A stretch of 64,000 bases of DNA from Lonicera japonica (taxonomy: Eukaryota; Streptophyta; Magnoliopsida; Dipsacales; Caprifoliaceae): positions 11,861,173 to 11,925,172 of the forward strand of contig CM038471.1 in assembly GCA_021464415.1 (NCBI GenBank), in the 5' to 3' direction. Position numbers and translations under genes: made by a program. This document shows, piece after piece, positions 45,619-58,386 of the stretch. Every line of letters begins with the position of its first letter. The stretch's first letter is position 1. The notes under the pieces were generated by a model that searched no databases, was not told the DNA's origin, and saw nothing but the letters and a program-made list of their open reading frames with translations.

Positions 45619-47960
45619 AGCCCCTAATTGACTTAGTTCGAATTCAGCACGACTTGGTTGCACTGAGTTCCAAGTTGTGCCCAAGAAGATTGAAAGGTGC
45701 AAAATATTAGAGGCTTCCAGTGTGGACTGGTTGCGGTAGTAAAGAGCCTTTGTGGGCAGTTTGCGGTTAGAACCGCCAGGTTGCGATATGAACCGGACAA
45801 TTTACGGTAGCGACAATCAGTTGTGGTAGGTGCAGGTGGGTTACGGTCGGAACTGAACACTTTGCGGTAGGAGCAGACAGCTTGTAGAAGGCCTGGATAT
45901 GTTGCATAGGGTGCAGGCAAACTGTAGTAGCAGATGGCAATTTTGCGGTGACAAAATTACCTAATTATGGACTTAGACAATGCCAACTTGTGAGACTTGA
46001 TGTGCACTACTACCATTTAGAAATTTTCATTAACTAGTTTATTAAGGGGGATATAGCCCTAGGTGCATGACTTTCATTTGATCTGTTTTGGCCCATCCTT
46101 GCCCTTATTCTTCTCCTTCTCCACGGGAGCATACTGCATCTTGTAATCAACCAACGCATTGGCAGCAACCATGGCAGTGGGAAGGTCTTTGATACCCTGC
46201 CTCCGCAGCTCTGTTTGTGCCCAGTTTTAAAGGCCTTTCATGAAATTAAACATTTTATCACCCTCTGACATATTCTTAATATCCAACATCAAAGACGAAA
46301 ATTCTTTCACATAATCGCAAACAGTTCCGGTTTGTTTCAACCGGTAGAGCTTATGTCAAGCTTGCACACTGTATTTGTAGGTATAAAAATTATTCCATAA
46401 TTTCCTTTTCCATCACATCACAGGTCTGTATTTGAGGACGCTCACTATCCTCACATCGTGTGTGCCACCAGAGTTTTGCGTCTCCGGTAATTAAGGAACA
46501 TGCTGGTGAGATCAACTTTCTCTGCATCCGGAGTTCTAGCTGCTTTAAAATAATGATACATATCCCACAAAAAGTTTTTCAACTATTTTGCACTTTGGCC
46601 ACCAGAAAAAGGCTTAGGTTCAGGTACCTTCGATTTCAGAGCTTCGCTGCCGGACGAACTGTTTGAAGCACGAACAACCATTTTCAGTATCTCTAGCTCT
46701 ATTTCCATCTTGGTAAGCTTTGCTTTATGATCATCTGCTAGAGCCTTTACATCTGACAAGATGGAATCAGTTTGTTCCTCTAATACCAAATTGTCACTGG
46801 ATTTTTTTTAAACAGAAGACTAAGAATCGGTGATTGGCATTATTGCCACAATAACCAGCCACACAAACACACAATAAAATAGAGCATGCAACAGGGACAA
46901 GCAAATATACAGGCAAATCACAACATTTATATTATTCACTCAACAATATACAAGGAAATACAAATTACAAGCCTGGACCTGAGTCTCTCACTCTTTCCTC
47001 TCTTAAACTTGTTTATCTCTCTAAAAATACAGAGCATAATACAATTGTGCCTGAGCTCCATAGCTCAGTCTATTTATATACAGCCAATGCATTTCAATTT
47101 CAAATTTGAATTGCCATGGAGGGAACTTGGGTGATTCATTTTAACTTGCTACAACTATTGCTTATTGCCAACAATTCTCAAAATTGACCATGCTCCTGGC
47201 AGCCATGCATATCACTTTAGTCAACATGCAGCCATGCACCTGCACAAGTCATCATTGATCCCACTATCTTAATGCCTTGCACCAAAACTATGTAGTTTTG
47301 GCTTAATTAAGGACCCACGAAATTTAGCTATGTTCCACACATAATTAACTACTTATTTATCCCATGTTGCAATTCATTAGCCACACTTGCCGTGCTGGAT
47401 GCCCACTGCGTTCCCATGTTGAACCAAGGATGCCCCAGCTGCATCTAGGTCCTTATAATACTACTTAATGAAAATTTTAAAGTGGTAGCAATGCAGATCA
47501 ACCTTCACAAGTTGATTTTAGCATACCACGGGGCCCGCCACCGAAAATAAAAGTCATGCACCTCAAGGTATATCCCCCTTAATATACCAGTTAATGAAAA
47601 TTCCCAAGTGGTAGCAGTGCACATCAAGTCTCATAAGTTGGCATTGCCTAAGTTCACACTTAGGCAATTCTACTACCGCAAAACTGCCAGTTGCTACCGC
47701 AGTTTGCCTGCACCCTATGTAACCTGTCCAGGCCTACTGCAAGCAGTCTGCTCTTACCTCAAAGTGTTTGGTTCCTACCGCATCCTGCCTACACCTACAC
47801 CTACGCGATTTTGCTGGAAAGAATCCTAAGGAGTGCCTTAGTGCATACACTAGAATGCCTTTGAAAACACTGATTATTAGCACCTGGCTGATTTAGCTGA
47901 CAGGAGAACTTTAGATTGACTATGTCGAAACCAAGAGCTCATAAAACTAATGAATTATAG
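45619..47960. other. Inverted-repeat block containing a Gypsy gag fragment
   Basis: The arm at about 45640-46070 is repeated in inverse orientation at about 47548-47830 (for example CATCAAGTCTCA.AAGTTGGCATTG and TAATGAAAATT). Both arms contain several GCGGTAG/CTACCGC words. Between them lie a minus-strand gag fragment and, at 46870-47171, sequence whose minus strand starts TGTTGGCAATAAGC like an LTR. No clean terminal repeat plus duplication was found, so this could be a foldback element or a rearranged pair of retroelements. Confidence 0.5.
46072..46789 (-). pseudogene. gag: Gypsy gag fragment
   Basis: The minus strand reads KVPEPKPF (about 46650), then a WW-containing segment (about 46470), LDIKNM..GDKMFNFM (about 46240-46290) and ELRRQG near 46200, in the order seen in Gypsy gag proteins. 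Frames change at least twice. No zinc knuckle or pol follows. The 68-codon open part is 46583-46789. Confidence 0.65.
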
Positions 47961-48779
47961 TTTTCAGGCCAGGCTGGGCAGAGGTGAGCCATGTTGGGTT
48001 TCGAGCCTCTGGGTCATTTGATAAGTCCTTGATCTTTGTAGGCTAAAATAAAAAAAATATTCATCCACGACAGGGCTCTATCCAAAGGTTTGAGGGCATA
48101 AGACCATCCACAATGGTAAAAATAAGATAAGTAAGACAAATATATCTTTTGAGTACATATAACGATTATAAGTTGTAGGCCAAATAACTGTTCCATAAGG
48201 CAAGTTGGGGCCTTACAGTTATATTGGAGGAAGTTTCATGGCTTTCAAAAATGAGTTTAGAAGCTCAATGCCTTACACAAAGGTGTTTGTTTTAGTTGCA
48301 ATTTATATTTTTGTTATAGCATTAAACAAATGAAAGAGTATAAAGTTGGTGGCTGACAGTTAGTGTGGGGTTAGATGCTAACACACCCGAGGGTAGTGCA
48401 TATGAATAAGAGACAACATATATTTAGACTTATGGTACACAACTATTATTTAGCGATTCAAGTAAGGTATATTTTCCCTAATTATTGTACACTAAGTTTT
48501 AACATTGTTATAGCATTTGAGTGTGTGTGTGTGTGTGTGTTTTTTTTTAATTTATACAATTGGAGGGACCATAATTTTATGAAAGGTTTACTACTACTCT
48601 TTTTGTTAAAATTCTAGAAAAGGAAAAAAGGGAGATACAGAAAATGCATCAGCATGAACAAGTCGTATACTGCAGCATAAAGAGATAACCACTTACAACT
48701 ATTCGTATTTCTTCTTAAGTAGAGTTTTGAGGTGCCCTACGTTAATGGATATTTTCTAATGAGATTTCCAATGATCTAA

Positions 48780-48962
48780 GGTTAGGATGAAAGAGTTTTT
48801 ATATAGGAGTTAAAGTTACAAGAGTTAGACATGCAAAAGAATTATAATATAGTAGTACAAATAAGATTAAGGTTAGGATGAAAGAGTTTTTATATAAGAG
48901 TTAAAGTTACAAGAGTTAGACATGCAAAAGAATTATAATATAGTAGTACAAATAAGATTAAG
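48780..48962 (+). repeat. 91-bp tandem duplication
   Basis: AAGGTTAGGATGAAAGAG starts at about 48779 and again at about 48870, with nearly identical units. Copy v has one unit only. Confidence 0.85.
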
Positions 48963-50994
48963 TAACTAGTATCGTATTAGTAGAAAATATTTCTTTTACC
49001 TTATCTTATATAGTTGTCTTGCTTGATAAGAGACTGCCTTAGCTTATCATGTCTAGATATTTTTGTAAATATATAGGCCCATAGCTTGGGCTACTCATGT
49101 AAGAATCACTTTGAGCCTAAGGAGGCCTAATATAGATCGTTGACTTAAGTGAGCCAATCTTGAATATTAATTGTGTTATATTGTGAGTCTGGATCTTTCG
49201 TGTATTCAAGTCAGGCCGTAAGCCACTACTTACACCATCTAATTTTTGGGTTTGGACTTTGGACCCAAGTTAGACGAATATATCCGAGCCAACTGCCATC
49301 CCAAGCCTACCAAAGCCTGTAGTGCCACATTGCATCTAAGTACTAGTGAGGGGTAATTAAAAATGGTTGTTCCGGGCATAATACCCATTTTTACTCATAT
49401 GTTTTCTCTCCCATTCTTTAAAAACCCACTCATCCCCATTTCTTCTCTATGTCTCATCTTCCTCTTCTTTCTCCAGTGAGAGAAATGTATGGCAAGAGTG
49501 AAAAACTTTTGATGGATCCAAATTGCGACTTGTCTTTCGGGTTCGACTTTGTGGGGGTATGCCCCTTTTTACACAAGTTTTTCTCCTTTGGAGGCGAAGA
49601 CTAACCTATTGGTTGTACTTTTCCCAGCAACGAGCTCAATAGTCATTTCTTCTACCTCCGATCAGAGGTAGAACTGGGCCTGGCCCAGAGGGCTCCAGAC
49701 CATTCCCAAAAATTAAATAAGCACACTAACTAATAGGGAAAAAAACCAAAAATCTAGTAGACCCCTTAACCCAGCCTAGCCCAGCCTGCCAATCCTTCTC
49801 AAATGGGAAAAAATGATATCCCTTTTTTTCCCGCACTATAACACAAAGAATGGATAAAAATAGTAAATTAATTGAAAAGACCAAACGGGGGACATCTCTC
49901 CTATCTTTTTTCCTAGCAATGCTTTTAATGTCTTGTATATTAGGAATCCTTTTAACTTTTTTAAGAAATATATTAATAGTTATACATATTATGTTTTTTT
50001 TTCTTTGAAAAAAATTTCACACACAAATGTTTTTTCCCAAATTACGTACCTATACACAATAGTATTTACTCTAAATCTCTCACCTTTCAATAGGGCGCGT
50101 GTCTAGTGAACCAAAGTTACACAAATGTCTATTTTATTATAACAAACAAATATCTAAGTTTGAATTAATGTCAAATTTAGATCGAATAAATACTACCAAT
50201 GACCACTAAACTATTGACAAATTTTACCTATGGCCACTATACTTCAATCTGTTACATTCGAGTCGTTAAACTTTGAAAAAGTACTACCAATCACCACTTT
50301 GTTAATTTTCATTGTTAATTTTTGACGGAAACCAATCCATGTGATTGTTATCTGACAGAAGGGGAAATGGTGTTGTTTTGAAGAATATATCGGATAGGCA
50401 GGTCCAAGCTTGAGGGGCAATAACAGGATTTTACATTACTTATTGGATTGATTCAACGGTTAACCAACATTGACTAATGACAGTGCGTAAAATGGTACCA
50501 AAATTCCAAATGACCCTTCTTATAAAGGTGGTTATTATTGTGAAACAATTATAATCATTGATAAAGCTATATATAACATCAGAAGCATATAGTATAACTT
50601 CTCAAAGAAGTATTATAGCAGCCGATTCCTGTATTTGAAATTTTTTAGTTTGCGATCCACAAATTTATTTTAAAAAAGATTGCGCTATCTGCTAATTTTC
50701 AAATTACCAATGTGCCTTTAGCGAAACTCACATATTTAGATATTGTAATTGAATAACCCGAGAAATATCACACACGGCTAATCCAATTCCCTCTCACCTT
50801 AAGTAATTTCTCTCTCTAGTTACTACGTCAAAGAAAAAGATAGCCACTTCCCTCAATTTTTTTTTGTTTCTCCCTGTATCTCTTCTCAATTGATTTCAAT
50901 CTCTTAAATTAACCATCCCTTTCATCTTAGAAACTGGTTTTGATTCAAAAGTTGGTTCCTCGATTTCTTTTTTTTTTTATAAGAAAAAGAATAA

Positions 50995-51210
50995 TAAATT
51001 TATGGTCTGTAATATGTTGACATATTCTCTATACTCGTAACAGGGAGGTCCTAGGTTCGACCCACATAAATATGATTGTCGAACCTTTTGTTCCACTTTT
51101 AATATCTGCCTTTATTTTATTGGCTGTGACTTTGTTGATTTATACTTGTGTGAAAAAAAAATTTGTGTTATAAAATTATCGCTTTGTATTAAAAAAAAAG
51201 AAAAAGAAAA
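50995..51210 (+). mobile_element. SINE-like element (tRNA-derived)
   Basis: The GGTTCGA B box is at 51054-51060, with an A-box-like TGTTGACATATTC about 40 bp upstream. The body ends with TGTGTGAAAAA, then an A-rich tail. Spacing fits a pol III promoter. Length about 215 bp. The 3' half also occurs alone at 52930-52995. Confidence 0.55.
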
Positions 51211-51977
51211 AAGTAAAGTAATATAAGGAAATAGGAGGATGGGTTTTCTCGTTAATGGCACTGTTGACCGTCAAATTCGTGGTGATTTTCACTTATGGTC
51301 GAAAACCCTTCAACATGCGAGCCGGTGAAGTGCCATGAGCTTGAACGCACTGAGTTGGGTTTGAGTTTATTTTTGAGGCGTTACAAGGTCTCTGTGTGAG
51401 CCCAATAAGTGAATGAATTTGATAGAATGAACAAATTGAAAGTGGTTAAGAGGACCAGTAAAGAAGTAATCGTGTTATTTGTTATGAATATAAATTTTAA
51501 TGTTGCATATAATAGGATTTATTATTGTAAAAATATGGAGAAGACAACATGCAACAATTGCAGGTGTTTCTCTATTAACTTATTTTGAACTTGTTTTTAT
51601 TTTAATTACTTTTATGTCAAAAAAAAAATAAAAAATTGTTCTTATATTTTGAAACCCCACCCCCAACCCCCCAAATTCAATATACTAGATTAGTCGGTGT
51701 GTAAATTGATAGTTCCATTTGTTTTGGACCATAATTAATAAATAAAATATCATAATTAAGAAGTAAATTGTGTCGTTAACCATTAATTAAATCAAAATTA
51801 ACGTTTTTTTAAATACCAAAGCTAAAGTTTTGAGTCGGATGAAGTATTTATTTTTTTAACTTTCTTTTGGAATGTTTGGTTGAAAGTGTTTGTTAGCTTT
51901 AAAAGTTTTAATACGTGTAGTAAAAGAACCCACAATAATTTCATAGGAAGAGCTAGTAGAAAGTGTTATAATCTTAA

Positions 51978-52212
51978 GGTGTGTTTGATGCGCAAGATAA
52001 GAGGATATGGTAGGATAACTTTATTCTATTCCATGTTTAATGTTTATCGAAATTGAATATTGGGGCGGATTATTTATTCCACTAAAGCTTTTTATCCCAC
52101 TGAAAAAGAGATTAATGAATCCCACCTAAGAAGTGAGATTGTTTTATTATGTTGGACGGAATTAAATTATCCTATCCGACTCTTTAATTTGGCATATATA
52201 TCAAACACCCCC
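51978..52212. mobile_element. Tourist-like MITE (PIF/Harbinger type)
   Basis: TTA duplications at 51975-51977 and 52213-52215. Terminal inverted repeats AGGTGTGTTTGAT / ATCAAACACCCCC. 235 bp, no coding. Confidence 0.72.
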
Positions 52213-52675
52213 TTAATTAGAGAAATCAATTTATTTGCTTAGAAAAAAATACTATTAACCCTCACGCGATATTGTATATTAGTAAACCGAATGGAATTAC
52301 CGTGCATTCGTATAAGATAAATTTACCATATTTATTCAAGCCATTATACATACTTTTTAATCATTTCCCGTAACTGCTAGACACATTGATTTGTATTGAG
52401 ATAAATACAGATGTATTTATTGAACATCAATTGTAGATTATAATTTATCCATATGGCAGTAACATATATAGTTTAATTACATTTTTCACTTAATATGATT
52501 AGTTCTTTTTATATATGCACATGTCATGCATGCGCTACTCATATATATTTAATTTAAACTAAAATATAAAATAAAGATGTTAAGTGATCTAATAGTTAAG
52601 TAGCAGATTAATTTGTCCAATGTCCAATGTTCGAAAACGTATATATCTATTTTCCAGTATATCAACTTATTTATT

Positions 52676-52678
<3 letters not shown>

Positions 52679-52716
<38 letters not shown>
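52679..52716. repeat. TC microsatellite
   Basis: About nineteen TC units. Copy i has an interrupted pyrimidine stretch here and copy v has lost the region. Confidence 0.9.
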
Positions 52717-52721
<5 letters not shown>

Positions 52722-55434
52722 CTCTAATAAAAGACTTCTAATTATATATAAGTTGTTTCGTTCAACGGATTGTTACATCTTCTCAAGGTAATTTTATTTA
52801 TTAATTTTGTTTGATTTAACCTTTTAAATTATTGTCAATGGATCGGATTTGTTAACATGTAGTTTTTATTATTTTTTTTTGTAGATTGTATTATTCGTTT
52901 AGATTGTTCGATCTTGCCCATACCAAGTTTTATACTTGTGTGAAAAATGATAATTTGTGTTGTAAAATTATCGCTTTGTGTTAAAAACAAAGAAAGAAAG
53001 AAAAGTAATATAAGGAAATAGGAGGATGACTTTTCTCGTAAATGGCACTGTTGACCGTCAAATTCTTCGGTGATTTCACTTATGCTCGAAATCCCTTCAA
53101 CATGCAATCTGGTAGACAGCGAGTTCAGTGACTTGTCTATTGCCAACGATGGTTCATAGTGGCGCGTTCAACCGACGGTGAAGTGCCATGAGCCTGAACG
53201 CACTGAGTTGGGTTCGAGTTTACTTTTGAGGCGTTACAAGGTCTCTATGTGTGCCAAATAAGTGAATGAATTTGATAGAATGAACAGATTGAAAGGGGCC
53301 TTACACTTATACGGTTATAATGGTACACATAACGGTTATAATTAAGTTGTAGGCCAAAAAATAAATTTATAGTTTTGTTATAGCATTAAACAAATGAAAG
53401 AATATAAAGTTAGTGGCTGACGGTTAGTATCAAATGCTAACACACTCGAGTGTAGTGCATATCAATATGAGACGCCATACATTTAGACTTATGGTACACA
53501 ACTGTTATTTAGCGATTCAAGTAAGGTATATTTGTTTTTCTTTTCTTTTTTTCTTTCTTTTTTTTTTTCTCGCATTGGAGGTGACCATAATTTGATAAAA
53601 GGTTTACTACTATTCTTTGTATCAAAATTCTAGAAAAGGAAAAAGTGGGAAATATAGAAAATGTACGAACGCAAGCAAGTCGCATACTTCAGCATAAAGA
53701 GATACCCACTCACAACTATTCGTATTTCTTCTTAACTAGAGTTTTGGGGTGCCCTACGTTAATGGAGATTTTCTAATGAGATTTCCGATGATCTAAGGTT
53801 AGGATGAAGGAGTTTTTATATAGGAGTTTAAGTTACAAGAGTTAGACATGCAAAAGAATTATAATATAGTAGTACAAATAAGATTAAGTAATTAACTAGT
53901 AACATATTAGTAGAAGATATTTATTTTATCTTATTTTATATAGTTGTCTTGTTTGATAAGAGATTGCCTTAACTTATTGTACTTAAATATTTTGATGAAT
54001 GTATAGGCCCAAGACTTGGACCACTTGTGTAAGAGTGACTTTGGGCCTAAGGAGGCCTAATATAGATCAACGACTTTAGTGAGCCAATCTTGAATATTAA
54101 CTGTATTATATTGTGAGTCTGGATCTTTCGTGTATTCAAGTCAGGCCGTAAGCCACTACTTACTCCATCTAATTTTTGGGTTTGGCCCAAGTTGGACGAA
54201 TATATCCCAAGACAACTGCCCTCCCAAGTGGCCAAAGCCTGTAGTTCCACGTTGCATCTAAGTAGTAGTGGGAGCTAATTAAAAATAGTTGTTCGGGGCA
54301 TAATATCCATTTTTACTCATCAGTTTTCCCTACCATTCTTTAAAAAACCACTTATCCCCCTTTCTTCGCTATGTCTCATCATCCTCTTCTTCCTCCTGTG
54401 AGAGAAATGTACGGCGAAAGTGAAAAACTTCTGGTGGATCCAAATTGAGACTCCTCTTTGGGGTTGGACTTTGTGGGGGTACGCCCCTTTTTACACAAGT
54501 TTTTTCTCCTTTGCAGGCGAAGCCTAACTTATTGATTGTACTTTTTCCAACAGTATGCTTAATAGTCATTTCTTCTACCTTCGATCAGAGGTGGAATTGG
54601 GTCTTGACCCAAAGGACTCTAGCCCATCCCCAAAAATTAAATAAGCTCACTAACTAATGGGAAAAAAACCAAAAACCTAGTAGACCCCTTAATCCAGACT
54701 AGCCTAGTCCTCTCTTAATCTAGTATAGCCTAGCTCTCTTTCATTCCACTGTAGCTCACCAATCCTTCTCAAAAGGGTAAAAATGATATCCAGCTGTCCC
54801 ACATTATAATACAAAGAATGAATAAAAAAAATAAATTAACTGAAAAGACCAAACGAGGGACATCTCTCTCTTATCTTTTTCCTTAGGAATGCTTTTAATA
54901 TCTTGTAAATTAGGAATCCTTTTAACTCTTTTAAGAAATATATTAATAGTTATAAATACTATGTTTTTTTTTGAAAAAAAATTATCACACACACAACTTT
55001 TTATTTTGTTTATTTGTGAATAACTTAGACACTAGTATTTACTCTAAATCTCTCACCTTTTAATAGGGTGCATGTTTAGTGAACCAAAGTTACACAAATG
55101 ACTATTTTATTATAATAAAAAAATATCTAGTCTGAATTAATGTTAAATTTAAAGTAAATATTATTAATGGTCACTAAACTATTGACTAATTTTACGGTTG
55201 CCACTATACTTCAATTAGTTACATTGGAGTAATAATTTTTTTTAAAAGTATTGCCAATGATCACTCTGCCAATTTTCATCTTTAATTTTTAGCAAGAATC
55301 ATGTCATATGATTGTCATGTGACACAAGGGGGAAATGGTGTTTGTTTTGGAGAATATATCGGATGGGCAGGTTCAAGCTTGGGGGCCAATTTCAGGATTT
55401 TACATTACTTATTGGGTTGATTTAATGGTCAACC

Positions 55435-55682
55435 GACATTGACTAATGACAATGGGTAACAAGGTACAAAAATTCCACATGACCCTTTTTATAAAGGTGG
55501 TTATTATTGTGAAACAATTACAATTATTGATAAAGCTATACATAACATCAGAATTTAATACCGACATTGACTAATGACAATGCGTAACAAGGTACAAAAA
55601 TTTCACATGACCCATTTTATAAAGGTGGTTATTATTGTGAAACAATTACAATTATTGATAAAGCTATACATAACATCATAAC
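55435..55682 (+). repeat. Tandem duplication of about 124 bp
   Basis: CCGACATTGACTAATGACAA at about 55435 and 55561 opens two near-identical units ending CATAACATCA. Confidence 0.85.
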
Positions 55683-56084
55683 CATATAGTATAACCTCTC
55701 AACAAAAAAGTATTACAGTAGCCGATTTCTGTATTTGAAAATTTTTAATTTGCGATTCACAACTTCTTTTTTTTTTAAAAGATTGCGCTCTCTATTAATT
55801 TTTGATCAAATTACCAAATTGTCTTTAGCCAAACTCACATTTTCAAATATTGTAATTGAGTAACGGATAAATATATCACACATGGCTGATTCAATTCTAT
55901 CTCTCACTTGAAGCAATTTCTTCTCTCTCTATAATTACTACGGTCAAAGAAAAAGATAACCTCTTTCCTCAATTTTTTTCGTTTCTCCCTTAAATTAACC
56001 ATCCCTTTCATCTTAGAAAGTGGTTTTGATTGAAAAGTTGGTTCCTCGATTTCTTTTTTATATTAATATTTTTGTAAGAAAAAG

Positions 56085-56300
56085 AATAATAAATTTATGA
56101 TTTATAATGTGTTGGCATATTCTTTATACTCGTAATAGGGAGGTCCTAAATTCAACCCACATAAATGTGATTGTCGAACCTTTTATTAATCCACTTTTAA
56201 TATCCGCCTTTATTTTATTGGTTGTGACTTTGTTGATTTATACTTGTGTGAAAAAAAAATTTGTGTTATAAAATTATCGCTTTGTATTAAAAAAAAATAG
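56085..56300 (+). mobile_element. SINE-like element, decayed copy
   Basis: Aligns with 50995-51210. The B box is mutated (ATTCAAC instead of GTTCGAC), so the pol III promoter is probably inactive. Confidence 0.5.
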
Positions 56301-56816
56301 AAAAGAGAAAAGAAAAGTAATATAAGGAAATAGGAGGATGGGTTTTCTCGTGAATGGCACTGTTGACCGTCAAATTCGTCGGTGATTTCACTTATGCTCG
56401 AAATCCCTTCAACATGCAATCCGGTTGATGGCGAGTTCAATGACTTGTCTATTGCCAACAATGGTTCACGGTGGCGAGTTCGGCGGACAGTGAAGTGCCA
56501 TGAGCCTGAACGCACTGAGTTGGGTTTGAGTTTATTTTTGAGGTGTTACAAGGTCTCTATGTGTGCCAAATAAGTGAATGAATTTGATAGAATGAAGAGA
56601 CTGAAAGTGGTTAAGAGGACTATTGAAGAAGTAATGGTGTCATTTAATTTGTTATGAATATAAATTTTAATGTTGCATATAATAGGATTTATTATTGTAA
56701 AAATATTGAGAACACACGCAACAATTGCAGGTCTTCTCCGTTAGTTTATTTTGAACTTGTTTTTCTGTTAATTAATTTTAAGTGAAAAAAAAAAAAATTT
56801 GATTTTATATTTTAAA

Positions 56817-56823
56817 CCCCCCC

Positions 56824-56854
<31 letters not shown>

Positions 56855-56857
56855 ACA
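56817..56857. repeat. C24 run followed by an AC microsatellite
   Basis: Twenty-four C residues (56817-56840) and then about eight AC units. Copies iv and iii have only short C runs at this place (ACCCCCAACCCC types). Confidence 0.9.
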
Positions 56858-57103
56858 AAAAAAAAAATTGTTTTGGAGCATAATTAATAAATAAATTATG
56901 TGTATTGCTAACCATTAATTAAATCAAAATAACGTTTTTTAAAATACTAAAGCTAAAGTTTTAAGTCACATGAAGTATTTACTTTTTTAATTTTCTTTTG
57001 GAATGTGTGATTGAAAGTGTCCGTTAGCTTTAAAAGTTTTAATACGCGTGGTACAAGAACCCAACATAATTTCATAGGAAGAGTAGAAACTGTAATAATC
57101 TTA

Positions 57104-57335
57104 GGGTGTATTTGATGCTCAAGATAAGAGAAAGGTGTATGATAACTTTATCCTATTTTATTTTTGGTGTTCGTTGAGATTGGATATCAGGGCGGATTAT
57201 TTATTCTATTAAAGCTTTTTATCTCTCTGAAAGAGGGATTAATGAATCCCACCTAAGAAGTGGGATTGTTTTATTCTGTTTGATGGAATTAAATTATCCT
57301 ATCCGACTCTTTAATTTGACATATCAAACACACCC
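57104..57335. mobile_element. Tourist-like MITE (PIF/Harbinger type)
   Basis: TTA duplications at 57101-57103 and 57336-57338. The ends GGGTGTATTTGATGC and CATATCAAACACACCC are inverted repeats. 232 bp. Same family as 51978. Confidence 0.78.
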
Positions 57336-57664
57336 TTAGAGACATCAGTTTATTTGCTTAGAATAAAATACTACTAATCCTCACGGGAAATTGTATTTTA
57401 GTAAACCAAATGTAACTACCGTGCATTCGTATAAGATAAATTTACCATATTTATTCAAGCCATTATACATACTTTTTAATCATCTCCCGTAACTACTAGA
57501 CACGTTGATTTGTATTGAGATAAATACAAATGGATTTCTTGAATATCAGTTGTAGATTATAATTTATCTGTATGGCACTAACAATTATAGTTTACATATT
57601 TCACTTAATTTGATTAGTTCTTTTTATATATGCACATGTCATGCATGCGCTACTTGGATATATT

Positions 57665-57762
57665 TTTTTTTGAATGGCAAATAGAAATTTCATTAAAGCA
57701 AATTGCGCGCAACTACATCCGAACTAATAGAGGGGCAGGACTCCTCCCACACCTGCCAATCA
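57665..57762 (-). mobile_element. 5'-truncated LINE or other poly(A) retroposon, minus strand
   Basis: Flanked by an exact 8-bp duplication GATATATT (57657-57664, 57763-57770). The homologous sites at about 320 and 52545 are uninterrupted. On the minus strand the insert ends in a run of about nine A, the mark of target-primed retroposition. About 98 bp, so the source cannot be named with certainty. Confidence 0.72.
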
Positions 57763-57812
57763 GATATATTCAATTCAAACTAAAATATTAAATAAAGATA
57801 TTAAGTGGTTTA

Positions 57813-58052
57813 TGTTATAAAATATTAATATGTGGATGTCCATAACTAATATTGCAAGATACAATTTATCCCACATTGGAATTGTGGTATGAATGAGGGA
57901 TTGCATAATAGTATATATAGTGGATTTGTCCCACATTGATTATGTAGAGAAGTAAGGAGGTTAGCTCTTAATATAAATAGAGCTAACCCCTACACATATT
58001 GGATATCAGTTGAATAATAAGATTCTTTCTTTCTCTCTCTATTATTTCAACA
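57813..58052 (+). repeat. Copia 5' LTR (240 bp)
   Basis: Starts TGTTATAAAAT, ends TTTCAACA. TATA box TATAAATA at 57972-57979, about 80 bp before the LTR end. Confidence 0.95.
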
Positions 58053-58067
58053 CGTTATCAGCACGAC
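58053..58067 (+). other. Putative primer site
   Basis: CGTTATCAGCACGAC follows the LTR directly, where the primer site must be. I do not recognise the matching tRNA with certainty. Confidence 0.5.
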
Positions 58068-58086
58068 TGCTCTACAGTCAATTGGA

Positions 58087-58207
58087 GGCCATTGCGAAAG
58101 CAGGCCACCATAGTCTAAATTTTTTTTCCTTCTTCTTGAAGGAATTTGTTTCCTTCTTTTTGAAGGCCGGCCATTGCGAAAGCAGGCCACCATAGTCTAA
58201 ATTTTTT
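58087..58207 (+). repeat. Direct repeat in the leader
   Basis: A segment of about 40 bp starting GGCCATTGCGAAAGCAGGCC occurs at 58087 and 58169, 82 bp apart and almost identical. Confidence 0.85.
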
Positions 58208-58386
58208 CTTCTTGGAGACTGTTCGATAGAAGGGGCCGTTCGAAAGAAGGCACGGGATTTTCTCTCCATAAAGGTTAGATTTATGCTTATCTTTTCTTTT
58301 ATAATACTTTGATAATTTATATTACTGTTAAATATTTTATTTGGTCTTTTAATATAGATTTACATATTTTATTTCATAAATTATTT

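Larger units (their letters stand above)
47967..53290 (+). repeat. Segment R, copy iv
   Basis: The most complete copy. It runs from CAGGCCAGGCTGGG to the TTGATAGAATGAACA word and includes a SINE (about 50995), a Tourist-like MITE (51978-52212), a TC microsatellite (52679-52716) and the 3' section that also makes up copies i and ii. A second partial copy of its central part (51110-51450) is attached at 52930-53290. No gene. Confidence 0.75.
53296..57812 (+). repeat. Segment R, copy v (left of the young Copia element)
   Basis: Enters at the GGGGCCTTACACTTATA word (equal to 48208 in copy iv) and keeps the same landmark order to 57812, continuing at 63616. It contains a SINE copy, a Tourist-like MITE, a 126-bp tandem duplication, a C24 run and a LINE tail. 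Landmark spacing to copy iv is close to 4,966 bp. Confidence 0.75.

Noticed and set aside
45633..45920. 95-codon minus-strand frame rich in Tyr, Arg and Pro
   Set aside because: Generated by the repeated TACCGCAA words of the inverted-repeat arm.
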